A stretch of DNA of 18,016 nucleotides, from the NCBI GenBank assembly GCA_038212375.1, contig JBBQUO010000016.1:1-18016 (forward strand), in the 5' to 3' direction. Under the pieces are notes generated by a model. The model had not been told where the DNA came from, ran no database searches, and was given only the letters and a program-made list of their open reading frames with translations. Shown in pieces: positions 6,458-13,963 of the stretch. The DNA is from JBGTNQ01 sp038212375. Lineage in GTDB: Bacteria > Patescibacteriota > Minisyncoccia > Phycocordibacterales > Zambryskibacteraceae. How positions within the stretch are numbered: the stretch's first letter is position 1; the number at the start of each line of letters is the position of its first letter. A program made the position numbers and the translations under genes.

Positions 6458-7357
6458 ATGAACAAAAGAACAATAGTGGCCCATAATGGATCATTCCATA
6501 CTGACGATATCTTCGCGGTAGCGACCGTAGAACTAGCTTTTCCAGAGGAGCTTTTTGAAGTTGTAAGGACTCGAGATCAGCATCTTATTGATACAGCAGA
6601 TATCGTTGTCGATGTTGGAAGTATCTATAATCCTTCCAAGATGCGCTTTGACCACCACCAGATTGGAGGTGCAGGGAAGCGGGAAAATGACATTCCGTAC
6701 GCGACATTCGGGCTTGTCTGGAAAGAGTTTGGTGAGAAGATATGCGGAAGTTCTGAAGTTGCTGCAAGGATTGATACTAAGCTAGCGCAGCCAACTGATG
6801 CTATAGATAACGGCGTGAACATTACTACACCTTTATATTCAGGTGTTTTCCCTTATACTGTTACTGGTTTCCTTATGTCATACAAGAAAGAAGGTGCGGA
6901 TAGTGATTCTGAACTCTACCAAACCTTCATTGAGCTTGTAGAAATTGCAAAGGGTTTACTTTCTCGGGAGATAGCAAATGAAAAGATATGTTTAGGTCTT
7001 CGAAATGAAATAATAGCTATGTATGATAGCTCGGTCCGGAAGGAGTTACTGGTGCTCGATAAAAACATAGAACGATATATTTGGAGGCAGGTAGTGGTTA
7101 ATTTCCCAGAAACACTGTATGTTGTGTATCCGAGTTCAACTCCTGGTCAATGGAAGGTTGATGCCGTCCCTGCGAGTCCTGATAGTTTTGAATCTCGAAA
7201 AAAAGTACCCCAGTCATGGGCAGGTAAAAGAGATAGAGAATTGGCCGAAGTAACCGGAGTGCCAGATGCTATATTTTCGCACAATGGTGGTTTTATGGCT
7301 GTGGCAGGTAGTAAAGAAGGTGCACTTAGATTGGCAGAGATTGCGCTAGTCTCATAA
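6458..7357 (+). CDS. MYG1 family (UPF0160) DHH-like metal-dependent protein
   Basis: 299 residues from ATG 6458. A GTG at 6428 would add ten non-conserved residues and sit across the proposed promoter, so I reject it. Family signatures are HNGSFHTDD (9-17), where MYG1 proteins carry a metal-binding His and Asp cluster, VVDVG with D52, and FDHHQ with D65-H66-H67, the DHH-phosphoesterase-like motif. Later conserved blocks include QPTDAIDNG and, near the end, FSHNGGFMAVAG, matching the C-terminal His-containing block of the family. The eukaryotic MYG1 protein is reported as a 3'-5' RNA exonuclease; the bacterial role is less clear, and nuclease activity is inferred. It is flanked by a terminator upstream and obg 50 bases downstream with no terminator between. 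Confidence 0.92.
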   Translation: MNKRTIVAHNGSFHTDDIFAVATVELAFPEELFEVVRTRDQHLIDTADIVVDVGSIYNPSKMRFDHHQIGGAGKRENDIPYATFGLVWKEFGEKICGSSEVAARIDTKLAQPTDAIDNGVNITTPLYSGVFPYTVTGFLMSYKKEGADSDSELYQTFIELVEIAKGLLSREIANEKICLGLRNEIIAMYDSSVRKELLVLDKNIERYIWRQVVVNFPETLYVVYPSSTPGQWKVDAVPASPDSFESRKKVPQSWAGKRDRELAEVTGVPDAIFSHNGGFMAVAGSKEGALRLAEIALVS

Positions 7358-7407
7358 AGGTTACTAATCCCTATTTTTCGTTTTTCTTATATTTTAATTT
7401 ACACTTT

Positions 7408-8370
7408 ATGTTTATCGATGAATTGACCATACACATGAAAGCGGGGAAGGGGGGTGCTGGTGTAGAGCGCTGGCTGAACGAAAAAGGAAAAGAGTACTCT
7501 GGCCCATCGGGCGGAAATGGTGGAAAGGGTGGTGATGTCTACGTCACTGCAATTCGAGATGTAGGGCTTCTTTCTCAGTACCGCCATGTCAAAGAGTTTG
7601 TCGCAGAAAATGGTGACGCGGGCCAAAAGAATAGTCGTCATGGTGCGCAAGGAGAAGACCTCACAATAAAACTTCCTGTGGGAAGTATTGTTACTAACAA
7701 TGAAACAGGTCGAGTGATTACGCTTATTGAAGAAGGTCAAACAGAAAAGATTCTCAATGGTGGACGGGGAGGTCTTGGAAATGAGTATTTCAAATCTTCA
7801 CGAAACATTCGTCCAACTGAAACTACCCCAGGAGTAGATGGAGACGAAGCGGACTTTTATATTGAAATACGACTTGTGGCAGACGCAGGATTCGTGGGAC
7901 TTCCCAATGCAGGAAAATCGAGTCTTCTCAATGAACTTACCAATGCAAAAGCAAAAGTAGGAAATTTTGAATTTACCACACTCGAACCAAATCTCGGAGA
8001 TTTCTACGGATTTATTCTTGCTGACATCCCTGGACTTATCGAAGGGGCATCGGAAGGAAAAGGATTGGGACACAAATTTCTTCGGCACATTCGTCGCACG
8101 AAAGCGATCTTTCACTGCGTCTCATGTGAAGGCGATGTGATCGAAAGTTATGAAACGATTCGTGGCGAACTGAAGCTGTATGGGAATGGAATTGAAGAAA
8201 AAGCGGAAACTATTATTTTAACCAAAACAGATTTGGTTACAGAAGATGAGCTTGAAGAAAAAATCAAGATTCTCAAAAAGAAAAATCCATCGATTCTTAC
8301 TGTTTCTATCTACGATGATAATTCTTTGAAGGATCTCAAGACTACACTTTCAAAAATTTTGTCGGCGTAA
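7408..8370 (+). CDS. obgE: Obg-family GTPase, ribosome-associated
   Basis: 320 residues. Residues 1 to about 155 form the glycine-rich Obg fold (GKGGAGVERW, GPSGGNGGKGGDV, GGRGGLGNEYF). The G domain follows with G1 GLPNAGKSS (164-172), G3 DIPGLIEG (206-213) and G4 TKTD (272-275), the last differing from the usual NKxD. The protein stops soon after the G domain, so the C-terminal OCT extension found in some Obg proteins is absent. Obg proteins act in late assembly of the large ribosomal subunit and in stress responses. The start is the first ATG with the MFIDE/MFVDE beginning typical of the family. There is no Shine-Dalgarno; an AT-rich -10-like TATATT at 7388-7393 precedes it. A very stable hairpin follows. 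Confidence 0.96.
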   Translation: MFIDELTIHMKAGKGGAGVERWLNEKGKEYSGPSGGNGGKGGDVYVTAIRDVGLLSQYRHVKEFVAENGDAGQKNSRHGAQGEDLTIKLPVGSIVTNNETGRVITLIEEGQTEKILNGGRGGLGNEYFKSSRNIRPTETTPGVDGDEADFYIEIRLVADAGFVGLPNAGKSSLLNELTNAKAKVGNFEFTTLEPNLGDFYGFILADIPGLIEGASEGKGLGHKFLRHIRRTKAIFHCVSCEGDVIESYETIRGELKLYGNGIEEKAETIILTKTDLVTEDELEEKIKILKKKNPSILTVSIYDDNSLKDLKTTLSKILSA

Positions 8371-8391
8371 AAGGTATATATAGCAGTAGGT

Positions 8392-8431
8392 AGAAAGGAG
8401 TGCGCGAGCGAAAGCTCGCGCACTCCTTTCT
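8392..8431. terminator. Very stable hairpin terminator between obg and gatB, GAAA loop
   Basis: An 18-bp perfect stem (8392-8409 with 8414-8431) is GC-rich in the centre (GTGCGCGAGC) with a GAAA loop. The lower stem is purine/pyrimidine biased (AGAAAGG/CCTTTCT) and no clean T run follows, so termination is likely but less certain than at the other hairpins here. Confidence 0.75.
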
Positions 8432-8454
8432 TACTATCGAAACTTTGAGAACGC

Positions 8455-8465
8455 TGTGATATATT
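8455..8465 (+). promoter_or_regulatory. Putative -10 region of gatB
   Basis: TATATT (8460-8465), preceded by TGTGA, sits 12 bases before ATG 8478. With a terminator ending at 8431 there is little room for any other promoter. The implied leader is about 6 bases. Confidence 0.4.
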
Positions 8466-8477
8466 AGCCTTACAACT

Positions 8478-9911
8478 ATGAAAGATTATACCGTTACCAT
8501 AGGGCTTGAGGTCCACGCAGAACTCAAAACAGCAACAAAGATGTTCTGTAATTCAAAGAACGACACTGATGAGAAGCGTCCAAACGTCAATATTTGCCCT
8601 GTCTGCATGGGGTACCCAGGAACGCTGCCGGTGGTCAACTTTCAAGCAGTAAAGCACGTGGTCTCTGTAGGAGTAGCCCTCGGAGGGCAGATCGCAGACT
8701 ATACCGAGTTTGACCGAAAGAACTACTTCTACCCAGATATTCCGAAGGGGTATCAAATAAGCCAGTATAAGTACCCACTTGTCAAAGGGGGCAATTTGCA
8801 CGGTGTGGAGCTTACCCGAATTCATCTCGAGGAAGACACTGCGAAGTCTTCCCATGACACGGGTGATTTTAGTCTTGTAGATTTCAATCGAGCTGGGATA
8901 CCGCTCATGGAGCTTGTTACAGAGCCGGTTATTCATAGCGCAGAGCAAGCAAGTAGCTTTGCAAAAGAGCTTCAATTGCTCTTGCAGACTCTCGGAGTAG
9001 GCGAAGCAAATATGGAAAAAGGGGAAATGCGCGTAGAGGCTAATATCTCTGTTTCAAGGACTGAAACGTTTGGTACCAAAGTGGAAGTAAAAAATCTAAA
9101 CTCATTTCGATCAGTTGAGAGAGCTATCACTTTTGAGGTAGAAAGGCACATCAAGGTCCTCGAAGATGGAGGCACTATCGCACAAGAGACCCGTGGATGG
9201 GATGAGAAAAAAGAGATTACCTTTTCTCAGCGTGCAAAAGAGGACTCACATGACTATCGATATTTTCCTGATCCAGATATTCCAAAATTCAAACTCTCTG
9301 AAGTGCCTGAACTAAATCTTGAGGTAATCAAGGAGTCTCTTCCAGAATTACCATGGGAGAAGCGTCAAAGACTCAGCAACCTCGGTTTAAAGCCTGATGA
9401 CGTAGAGGTATTTGTACGAAATGCTAATTGGTCAGAGTACTTCGATATGGTTGCAAAAATACTCAGTAACGAGACTGCCAAGGTACTACTTGCAGTAAAT
9501 TACCTTACCTCAGACCTCGCTGGAGTTATCAAAAATGACACAACTGAAGTTCCTGAAACCATTAATCTAAAAATAAAAATTTCTTCAGAGAACTTCGCAA
9601 AACTTATAGAAATGGCAAGTCGGGGTGACGTCTCCTCTCGAGGAGCAAAAGATCTATTGAAAATGATGTATGAAGGTGGTGGTGATCCCGAAACACTCGC
9701 AACAGAACACGGACTCATTCAAAAAAGTGATGAAGGTGAGCTTACCAAGATCGCACAAGAAATCATCGATGCAAATCCAAGCGTTGTATCAGAATATAAA
9801 AGTGGGAAAGTTTCTGTCATTATGTTTTTTGTAGGGCAGGGGATGAAGGCAACCAAAGGTTCTGGAAACCCTGCGGTACTGAAAGCATTGTTCGAGAAAT
9901 TGCTCGGGTAA
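8478..9911 (+). CDS. gatB: Aspartyl/glutamyl-tRNA(Asn/Gln) amidotransferase subunit B
   Basis: 477 residues, the usual length. GatB binds mischarged Glu-tRNA(Gln) or Asp-tRNA(Asn) and phosphorylates the acyl group, which is then amidated with ammonia from GatA. Signatures are IGLEVHAEL near the N-terminus, CPVCMGYPGTLPVVN, DRKNYFYPDIPKGYQISQY, the acidic metal-site block HLEEDTAKSSHD, FNRAGIPLMELVTEP, and NLNSFRSVERAI. The C-terminal quarter is the helical YqeY-like tRNA-binding domain ending in GNPAVLKALFEKLL. The first half of the zinc site is FCNSKN, so one Cys of the C-x-C pair found in some relatives is missing although CPVC is kept. gatA and gatC are not in this window. It is monocistronic with its own terminator. 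Confidence 0.97.
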   Translation: MKDYTVTIGLEVHAELKTATKMFCNSKNDTDEKRPNVNICPVCMGYPGTLPVVNFQAVKHVVSVGVALGGQIADYTEFDRKNYFYPDIPKGYQISQYKYPLVKGGNLHGVELTRIHLEEDTAKSSHDTGDFSLVDFNRAGIPLMELVTEPVIHSAEQASSFAKELQLLLQTLGVGEANMEKGEMRVEANISVSRTETFGTKVEVKNLNSFRSVERAITFEVERHIKVLEDGGTIAQETRGWDEKKEITFSQRAKEDSHDYRYFPDPDIPKFKLSEVPELNLEVIKESLPELPWEKRQRLSNLGLKPDDVEVFVRNANWSEYFDMVAKILSNETAKVLLAVNYLTSDLAGVIKNDTTEVPETINLKIKISSENFAKLIEMASRGDVSSRGAKDLLKMMYEGGGDPETLATEHGLIQKSDEGELTKIAQEIIDANPSVVSEYKSGKVSVIMFFVGQGMKATKGSGNPAVLKALFEKLLG

Positions 9912-9932
9912 GAGATAAGGTTCAGGATTTCC

Positions 9933-9975
9933 GAGGCGACACCTTAGAACAGAAATCTTCCGAGGTACTCGCCTC
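9933..9975 (+). other. Hairpin in the gatB 3' untranslated region
   Basis: GAGGCGA (9933-9939) pairs with TCGCCTC (9969-9975) across a 29-base loop. TTCCGAGG occurs twice in the element. It lies between the gatB stop and its terminator; its function is unknown. Confidence 0.4.
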
Positions 9976-9994
9976 AGAAATCAAAACCCAAAAA

Positions 9995-10026
9995 ATAAAA
10001 AACCTCACATGCTGTGAGATTTTTTG
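9995..10026 (+). terminator. Terminator of gatB
   Basis: CTCACA (10004-10009), loop TGC, TGTGAG (10013-10018) is followed by a T run at 10020-10025 and preceded by an A run. It faces the minus-strand terminator just downstream, as expected for convergent genes. Confidence 0.85.
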
Positions 10027-10033
10027 TTGTATA

Positions 10034-10062
10034 GAAAAAGCACTCCTGATGAGGGGGTGCTT
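10034..10062 (-). terminator. Terminator of the minus-strand BtpA-like gene
   Basis: AAGCACTCC (10038-10046) pairs with GGGGTGCTT (10054-10062), one wobble. On the minus strand the stem is followed by TTTTTC, so it terminates leftward transcription from the gene at 10132-10794. Confidence 0.75.
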
Positions 10063-10131
10063 GGTTCCAAAAAAGAGAGAAGGGTCCCTCATGTTTGTGT
10101 TGAAGTTGAAACGAGTGATCACGACCACTGC

Positions 10132-10794
10132 TTACTTTTTGTAAGCTTTGATTGCGTCAGAAATCTCTCGGATCTTTAACGGGTCAAACTCCGTAAAGTT
10201 TTTACTGATGCCGGTAGCGATCAGAAAAAAGTTTACGAATGGGAGGTACAGTGGAATGTTTTCAATCGTAACTCCGCTTGCAAGTCCGATCAGTTTCTCT
10301 GGACCCGTGATACTTCTGATGAGCTCGATCTTTGAAACACTTGCAGCTACCCTTGTCGCTACTCCACTTGTGGTGAGGACATCAGTGATAGGAATTGCGT
10401 TCCGCACCTCATCTTCGAGTACGACTAATTGTTTCTGATGCTTGAACCCAACACCACCAAACCGCAGACGTCCATTACTGAGCATCTCTAAGTTTCTGAG
10501 ACTGTCAGTCCATAATCCGTCAGCTTCGACTGGCAGTTCTCTGTATGCGTGGTACGGGTGGAGATCAAGATAGTTGATCCCTATCCAACCATCAGGGAAC
10601 ACTGACCTTACCATCTTGGCTATCTCAGTGAGATCTGTTGCTACAACCGGGTTGCGGGCACCACTGTGATTTATAAGGAAAACTCCATCAGCACCATTAT
10701 CAAAGGCGACCTTCGATTGCTGAATGGCTTGGATCGGTCCAACCACATGAACAACAGCAAGAAAACTGGGGTTGCTTTGAATAGTGCGAGGCAC
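10132..10794 (-). CDS. BtpA/SgcQ-like TIM-barrel protein
   Basis: 220 residues, read from GTG (10794-10792) to TAA. The GTG is chosen because AAGGAG lies exactly 8 bases before it. The sequence has the rhythm of a ribulose-phosphate-binding beta/alpha barrel: a first strand FLAVVHVVGPI, DNGADGVFLINHSGA ending a second strand, IGINYLDLHP, then RFGGVGF, VLTTSGVAT and a phosphate-site-like pair of late strands, IGLASGVTIENIPLY and FFLIATGISKNFTEFDP. The last two resemble the GSGVT and GT-x-[IL]-K blocks of the BtpA family (PF03437), linked to photosystem I stability in cyanobacteria but of unknown chemistry elsewhere. Other TIM-barrel enzymes cannot be excluded. It stands alone between two terminators on the minus strand. 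Confidence 0.75.
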   Translation of the reverse strand: MPRTIQSNPSFLAVVHVVGPIQAIQQSKVAFDNGADGVFLINHSGARNPVVATDLTEIAKMVRSVFPDGWIGINYLDLHPYHAYRELPVEADGLWTDSLRNLEMLSNGRLRFGGVGFKHQKQLVVLEDEVRNAIPITDVLTTSGVATRVAASVSKIELIRSITGPEKLIGLASGVTIENIPLYLPFVNFFLIATGISKNFTEFDPLKIREISDAIKAYKK

Positions 10795-10802
10795 TGAGAA
10801 CT

Positions 10803-10808
10803 CTCCTT
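10803..10808 (-). promoter_or_regulatory. Canonical Shine-Dalgarno AAGGAG deciding the GTG start
   Basis: AAGGAG on the minus strand, 8 bases before GTG 10794. It is the only textbook ribosome binding site I find before any gene in the window and fixes the non-ATG start. Confidence 0.85.
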
Positions 10809-11005
10809 AAAAGGGAACTTGTCTGTTAGTAAGCTATCATAAAAGAAATATAAGATCACGGAAGAATGACAATAATCGCTTCTCGGGCATCCGAGATGAC
10901 TATATTTTTCAACATATAATTAAAATTAATCACCTCACTAACAATAATCAAGGAGAAAGAAACAAAAGGTAAAATAATTTTAGCTTGATACGCAAATGAG
11001 AAATT

Positions 11006-11043
11006 GATACAAAAAAGAGGGAATGATCCCTCTTTTTTGTATC
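11006..11043. terminator. Bidirectional terminator after the small DNA-binding gene
   Basis: A 17-bp perfect stem (11006-11022 with 11027-11043) has an ATGA loop and T-rich arms on both strands (GAGGGA/TCCCTC core). It ends the minus-strand gene at 11076-11318 and separates it from the BtpA-like gene. Confidence 0.9.
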
Positions 11044-11075
11044 TATAACTACTAAAAATATTTCAAAAGTATACT

Positions 11076-11318
11076 CTATTCCTCTAAGTGCGTCACCAGA
11101 AGCTTCTTCATACGATTCTTAGCGTTACTTTGACTACTTCCACCCTCTATATCATCAATAATTTTAAGAATGTTCTCTGCTTTATATACTCGGTAGTTGT
11201 TCATAGGGTGACGCTGTGCTGGAAACTTACCGTTCTTATCCCAGTTACGTAAGGTGAGAGGGGAAACTCCAAGGATGTAAGCGGCTTCTTTAACAGTAAT
11301 GTATTTCTTGTACTCCAT
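11076..11318 (-). CDS. Small MerR/excisionase-type helix-turn-helix DNA-binding protein
   Basis: 80 residues, ATG at 11318, TAG stop. Residues about 6-52 form a winged helix-turn-helix of the MerR/HTH_17 type: YITVKEAAYILGVSPLTLRNW gives helix, turn and recognition helix, and FPAQRHPMNNYRVYKAENI gives the wing and following helix. The remaining 28 residues are polar and basic with no effector domain, so it is a bare DNA-binding module, like excisionases or the N-terminal readers fused to some modification enzymes. It is divergent from the membrane-anchored DNA-binding gene at 11726, and the region between them carries symmetric half-sites (11366-11426), so autoregulation and control of that gene are plausible. 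There is no Shine-Dalgarno. Confidence 0.88.
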   Translation of the reverse strand: MEYKKYITVKEAAYILGVSPLTLRNWDKNGKFPAQRHPMNNYRVYKAENILKIIDDIEGGSSQSNAKNRMKKLLVTHLEE

Positions 11319-11365
11319 TGTTTTATTGATGTTATAGATATATAAACCTTAATAATCCTATATAT

Positions 11366-11426
11366 AAAGTATATAAAGATACAGTATATTTATCAATCTT
11401 TATACTGTTGATAAGATTTATACTTT
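11366..11426. promoter_or_regulatory. Operator-like array of four half-sites in the divergent region
   Basis: Two copies of A[AC]AGTATA (11366-11373 and 11381-11388) face two inverted copies TATACT[GT]T (11401-11408 and 11419-11426). An additional inverted pair TATCAA (11391-11396) and TTGATA (11408-11413) lies across the right-hand inner half-site. The cluster starts about 50 bases upstream of the minus-strand gene and is embedded in very AT-rich DNA. The rest of the 407-base gap (11319-11725) shows no gene and is A/T homopolymer-rich, consistent with curved, promoter-type DNA. Confidence 0.5.
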
Positions 11427-11712
11427 AAAGCCCTATCTGTCGAATCATTTATTTTAAAACTAGATTTTAATCAGTAGATAGTTTTTTTGATGCAAATTTT
11501 TGTTTTTATTTAAAAAATTTAGTCAAAATATGTAATCAAATTTATTTTTAGGAAAATAGGTTAGGGAAGAGTGAAAAATGAAATTTTTTTCAACTTTTGC
11601 TTTTGATTGTGCTTATAATTTGAAATTTTTGACTCTGATTGTGTAATAAAAACGAAATAAAAAAATCGTCATTTATCCCCAGAAATTCATATCTATCTTT
11701 CATGAGAAAATT

Positions 11713-11718
11713 TATAAT
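11713..11718 (+). promoter_or_regulatory. Perfect -10 box placed for a leaderless mRNA
   Basis: TATAAT at 11713-11718 is followed by 7 bases and then ATG 11726, so transcription would start at or within a base or two of the start codon. The -35 region is weak. Confidence 0.6.
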
Positions 11719-11725
11719 ATATCGC

Positions 11726-12868
11726 ATGAACAGTGATCTTTATTTTGACGGCAAAAAATACATCTCGTCTAGCCGAGCTGCCAAAATAAGTGGCTATGTT
11801 AATGACTATATTGGGCAGCTCTGCCGAGATGGGAAACTTGAGTGCCGTATGGTTGGACGCTCATGGTACGTTAGTTTAGAGTCTCTTACTCAACACAAAA
11901 ATACTTACGGAATCTCTACTCGTTCAAAAGGTTCAAAAAAGGGTACCTCTCCTGTATCAGCAATCGTTGAAGTAGTTTCTGCGCTGAGCCCTAAAATTGA
12001 GCAGGAAGGCCTTTCAAATTTTGCAGATGAGTTCACAGTAGTTCAAACAGATCTCACTACTGTAAAGGCTCATGAAGTCATTATTCCTACTCAAAGTCTT
12101 CCAGAAGTATTCTCTATTAATCGTTCTTACCCAGTGTTTAATTGGGCTTCTAAGATTGTAGATCAGGAGTCAGTTTTTATTCCTATCAGAGTTATTGCGA
12201 CCTCTTCTGTTCATGAAGTAGCTCCTATTGCACCAGTTTTCGTAGTTTCTCCTCTTGTATCCTTCCCTGAATTCGAAGTCTTTGATGTACTCTCTACTTC
12301 TCATACAGTTTCAACCCCAGAGGCAATCCTTATCTCAGAGAGAACCATACGATCTCCATATCAGGTAGTGCGAATTGCAGCAGGAGTATGTGCGCTCTTC
12401 TTTGCAATTCTCGGATTCCGCTTCGGACTATCAGTGAGTCCAAGCTCTCAAGGTGAGTATTCAGCAGTTATGTCGTCTGTATCACAAGCTCTTCCTGTAA
12501 ATGTTTTTGCAACACTTGGTAACTCTCTCGGTAGTGGCGCTCTCGCTGTCTACACTCAGCTCCGTAGCTGGATCATGGATAGTAGACAAACAATATTTGT
12601 TCTCTCAGGTGCATCACCTCCAGATAGGACGGGAATGCAAACGTCCTCTGACTCTCCGGTAATACCGCCGGCACCGAGTCAAGGAATGGTGGTGGTACCA
12701 ATAACACCAGATACGAACCAAAAGGCCGTAGTAGCAGAGGTAAAGAATACGTTCTCAGATGAAGTAAATGTAAAGCAATCTGATGGTGAAAGTGGAGTCA
12801 TTACTCCAGTATTTAAAAAAGCAAAAGGAAACGATTACTTGTATGTGCTAGTGCCGATACAGAAATGA
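11726..12868 (+). CDS. Membrane-anchored helix-turn-helix protein
   Basis: 380 residues from ATG 11726; an upstream TTG at 11639 would place a perfect -10 box inside the gene, so I reject it. Residues 1 to about 55 form a DNA-binding domain (YISSSRAAKISGYVNDYIGQ, then GKLECRMVGRSWYVSLESL), a type common at the N-terminus of Parcubacteria proteins. Residues about 60-210 are a Val/Ser/Pro-rich linker that includes RSYPVFN (133-139) and VSFPEFE (178-184). A single membrane helix spans about 216-238, followed by about 140 Ser/Pro/Thr-rich residues, probably outside the cell. This layout suggests a one-component regulator tethered to the membrane. It ends with TGA, and a second in-frame TGA lies at 12899-12901. 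The surface-protein genes begin 113 bases downstream, so control of that operon is an attractive inference. Confidence 0.85.
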   Translation: MNSDLYFDGKKYISSSRAAKISGYVNDYIGQLCRDGKLECRMVGRSWYVSLESLTQHKNTYGISTRSKGSKKGTSPVSAIVEVVSALSPKIEQEGLSNFADEFTVVQTDLTTVKAHEVIIPTQSLPEVFSINRSYPVFNWASKIVDQESVFIPIRVIATSSVHEVAPIAPVFVVSPLVSFPEFEVFDVLSTSHTVSTPEAILISERTIRSPYQVVRIAAGVCALFFAILGFRFGLSVSPSSQGEYSAVMSSVSQALPVNVFATLGNSLGSGALAVYTQLRSWIMDSRQTIFVLSGASPPDRTGMQTSSDSPVIPPAPSQGMVVVPITPDTNQKAVVAEVKNTFSDEVNVKQSDGESGVITPVFKKAKGNDYLYVLVPIQK

Positions 12869-12981
12869 CGAAAGCTTGATCCTATCCGCTGGCGGTCCTG
12901 AATAAAACCAGAACAATCAGCGCATGAGATGAAGCAACCATAAAGGTTCGAACAAGAAAAAACACAAGATAGATAACTACC

Positions 12982-13950
12982 ATGAAATCAACAAACACAG
13001 CTTATATCGCAATTTTGAGCCTCGCCTTTGTTAGCTTGTTCGCATTTCCAGTGTGCGGATTTGCTCAGACAGCGGGGCTTTCGATTGAGAAGCATGTTGA
13101 TGCCCCAGTAGAAAATCGCTTTGTTATAGGTCCTGCAAAAATAGAATCTGAGGTTTCTGCAGGAGACACAAAGACAGTGTTTGTTGATCTTGAAAATAGA
13201 ACTGGAAGAACTGAGAGTTTTGAAATTTCATTTGAAGATTTCACTGCCTCAAAGGATCAAGGGGCAGTTGTGGAACTTTTGGGAAATTCTGTGAGCGACA
13301 CCTCACTCAAGAATGCTTTGTATGTTCCACAAAAAAATATTGTGCTTGCTCACGGTGATCGAGTGCGAATACCAGTTACGATTTCAATTGGAGCAGGAAC
13401 TATTCCTGGTGGAAAGTTTGCAAGTGTAGTTGTCAGTGCAAAGGTTTCTTCAGCGGTGACTACTGAAAGTGGCGCACAAGCAGGAGCGGTTGTGGTCGGA
13501 AGACTTGCAACCTTAGTCTTTGTTACCGTGCCTGGAAATATTGCACACGATGCAACAACTGACGCATTCGTTATCGCAAAACATGGATCAGTATTTTTTG
13601 GAACACCAGTAACTCTCAATGTGACATTCAGTAATCGTGGTGCTACATATGAAAATCCATATGGCGGCATTACTGTTCGAAATATTTTTGGGAATGATGT
13701 TTCAAAGACCGCTATCGATCCATGGTACGTGCTTCCAGGTTCAACTCGTAATCGTGATGTAGTTATATCAACAAAAGGTTTGTTTGGTTTCTACACAGCG
13801 ACTCTTGAAATAAACCGTGGATACGGTGACATCGTGGATACAAAGAATGTTTCGTTTTTTGCCGTAAGTCCAGTTACATTGATCCTCCTTGTTGTAGTAA
13901 TTATGTTTGTCTTCGTACTTGCATACAAGAAGTTTGTAAAGCGAGCATAA
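12982..13950 (+). CDS. Membrane-anchored DUF916-like extracellular protein
   Basis: 322 residues. A signal peptide (cut probably after A28 in GFAQ) is followed by two beta-rich domains and a C-terminal membrane helix (about 293-315) with the basic tail YKKFVKRA. The first domain (about 35-165) has VDLENRTGRTESFEISFEDF and IPVTISIGAGTIPGGKFAS, closely following the pattern of DUF916, the peptidoglycan-binding part of Firmicutes WxL-interacting proteins. The second (about 185-285), with VTFSNRGATYENPYGGI and GLFGFYTATLEI, resembles the companion DUF3324-type domain. The order signal peptide, two beta domains, membrane helix and basic tail is also that of the WxL-interacting proteins. It is the first gene of the surface operon; the next starts 13 bases after its stop. 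Confidence 0.8.
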   Translation: MKSTNTAYIAILSLAFVSLFAFPVCGFAQTAGLSIEKHVDAPVENRFVIGPAKIESEVSAGDTKTVFVDLENRTGRTESFEISFEDFTASKDQGAVVELLGNSVSDTSLKNALYVPQKNIVLAHGDRVRIPVTISIGAGTIPGGKFASVVVSAKVSSAVTTESGAQAGAVVVGRLATLVFVTVPGNIAHDATTDAFVIAKHGSVFFGTPVTLNVTFSNRGATYENPYGGITVRNIFGNDVSKTAIDPWYVLPGSTRNRDVVISTKGLFGFYTATLEINRGYGDIVDTKNVSFFAVSPVTLILLVVVIMFVFVLAYKKFVKRA

Positions 13951-13963
13951 ATACATCGACATT

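Noticed and set aside
853..9911. Whole-genome use of TGA as glycine (code 25, as in Gracilibacteria or Absconditabacteria)
   Set aside because: secA, obg and gatB are full length and Gly-rich with no internal TGA, which is not expected if TGA were a regular glycine codon.
12866..12943. Reading the TGA at 12866 as glycine, extending the regulator to TAA at 12943
   Set aside because: A second in-frame TGA follows at 12899, the extra residues look unstructured, and other long genes have no internal TGA. Kept only as context for the TGA at 17075.
12940..12960. GGTTCGAAC resembling a tRNA T-loop
   Set aside because: No acceptor stem, D-arm or anticodon arm can be drawn around it; I see no tRNA gene anywhere in the window.
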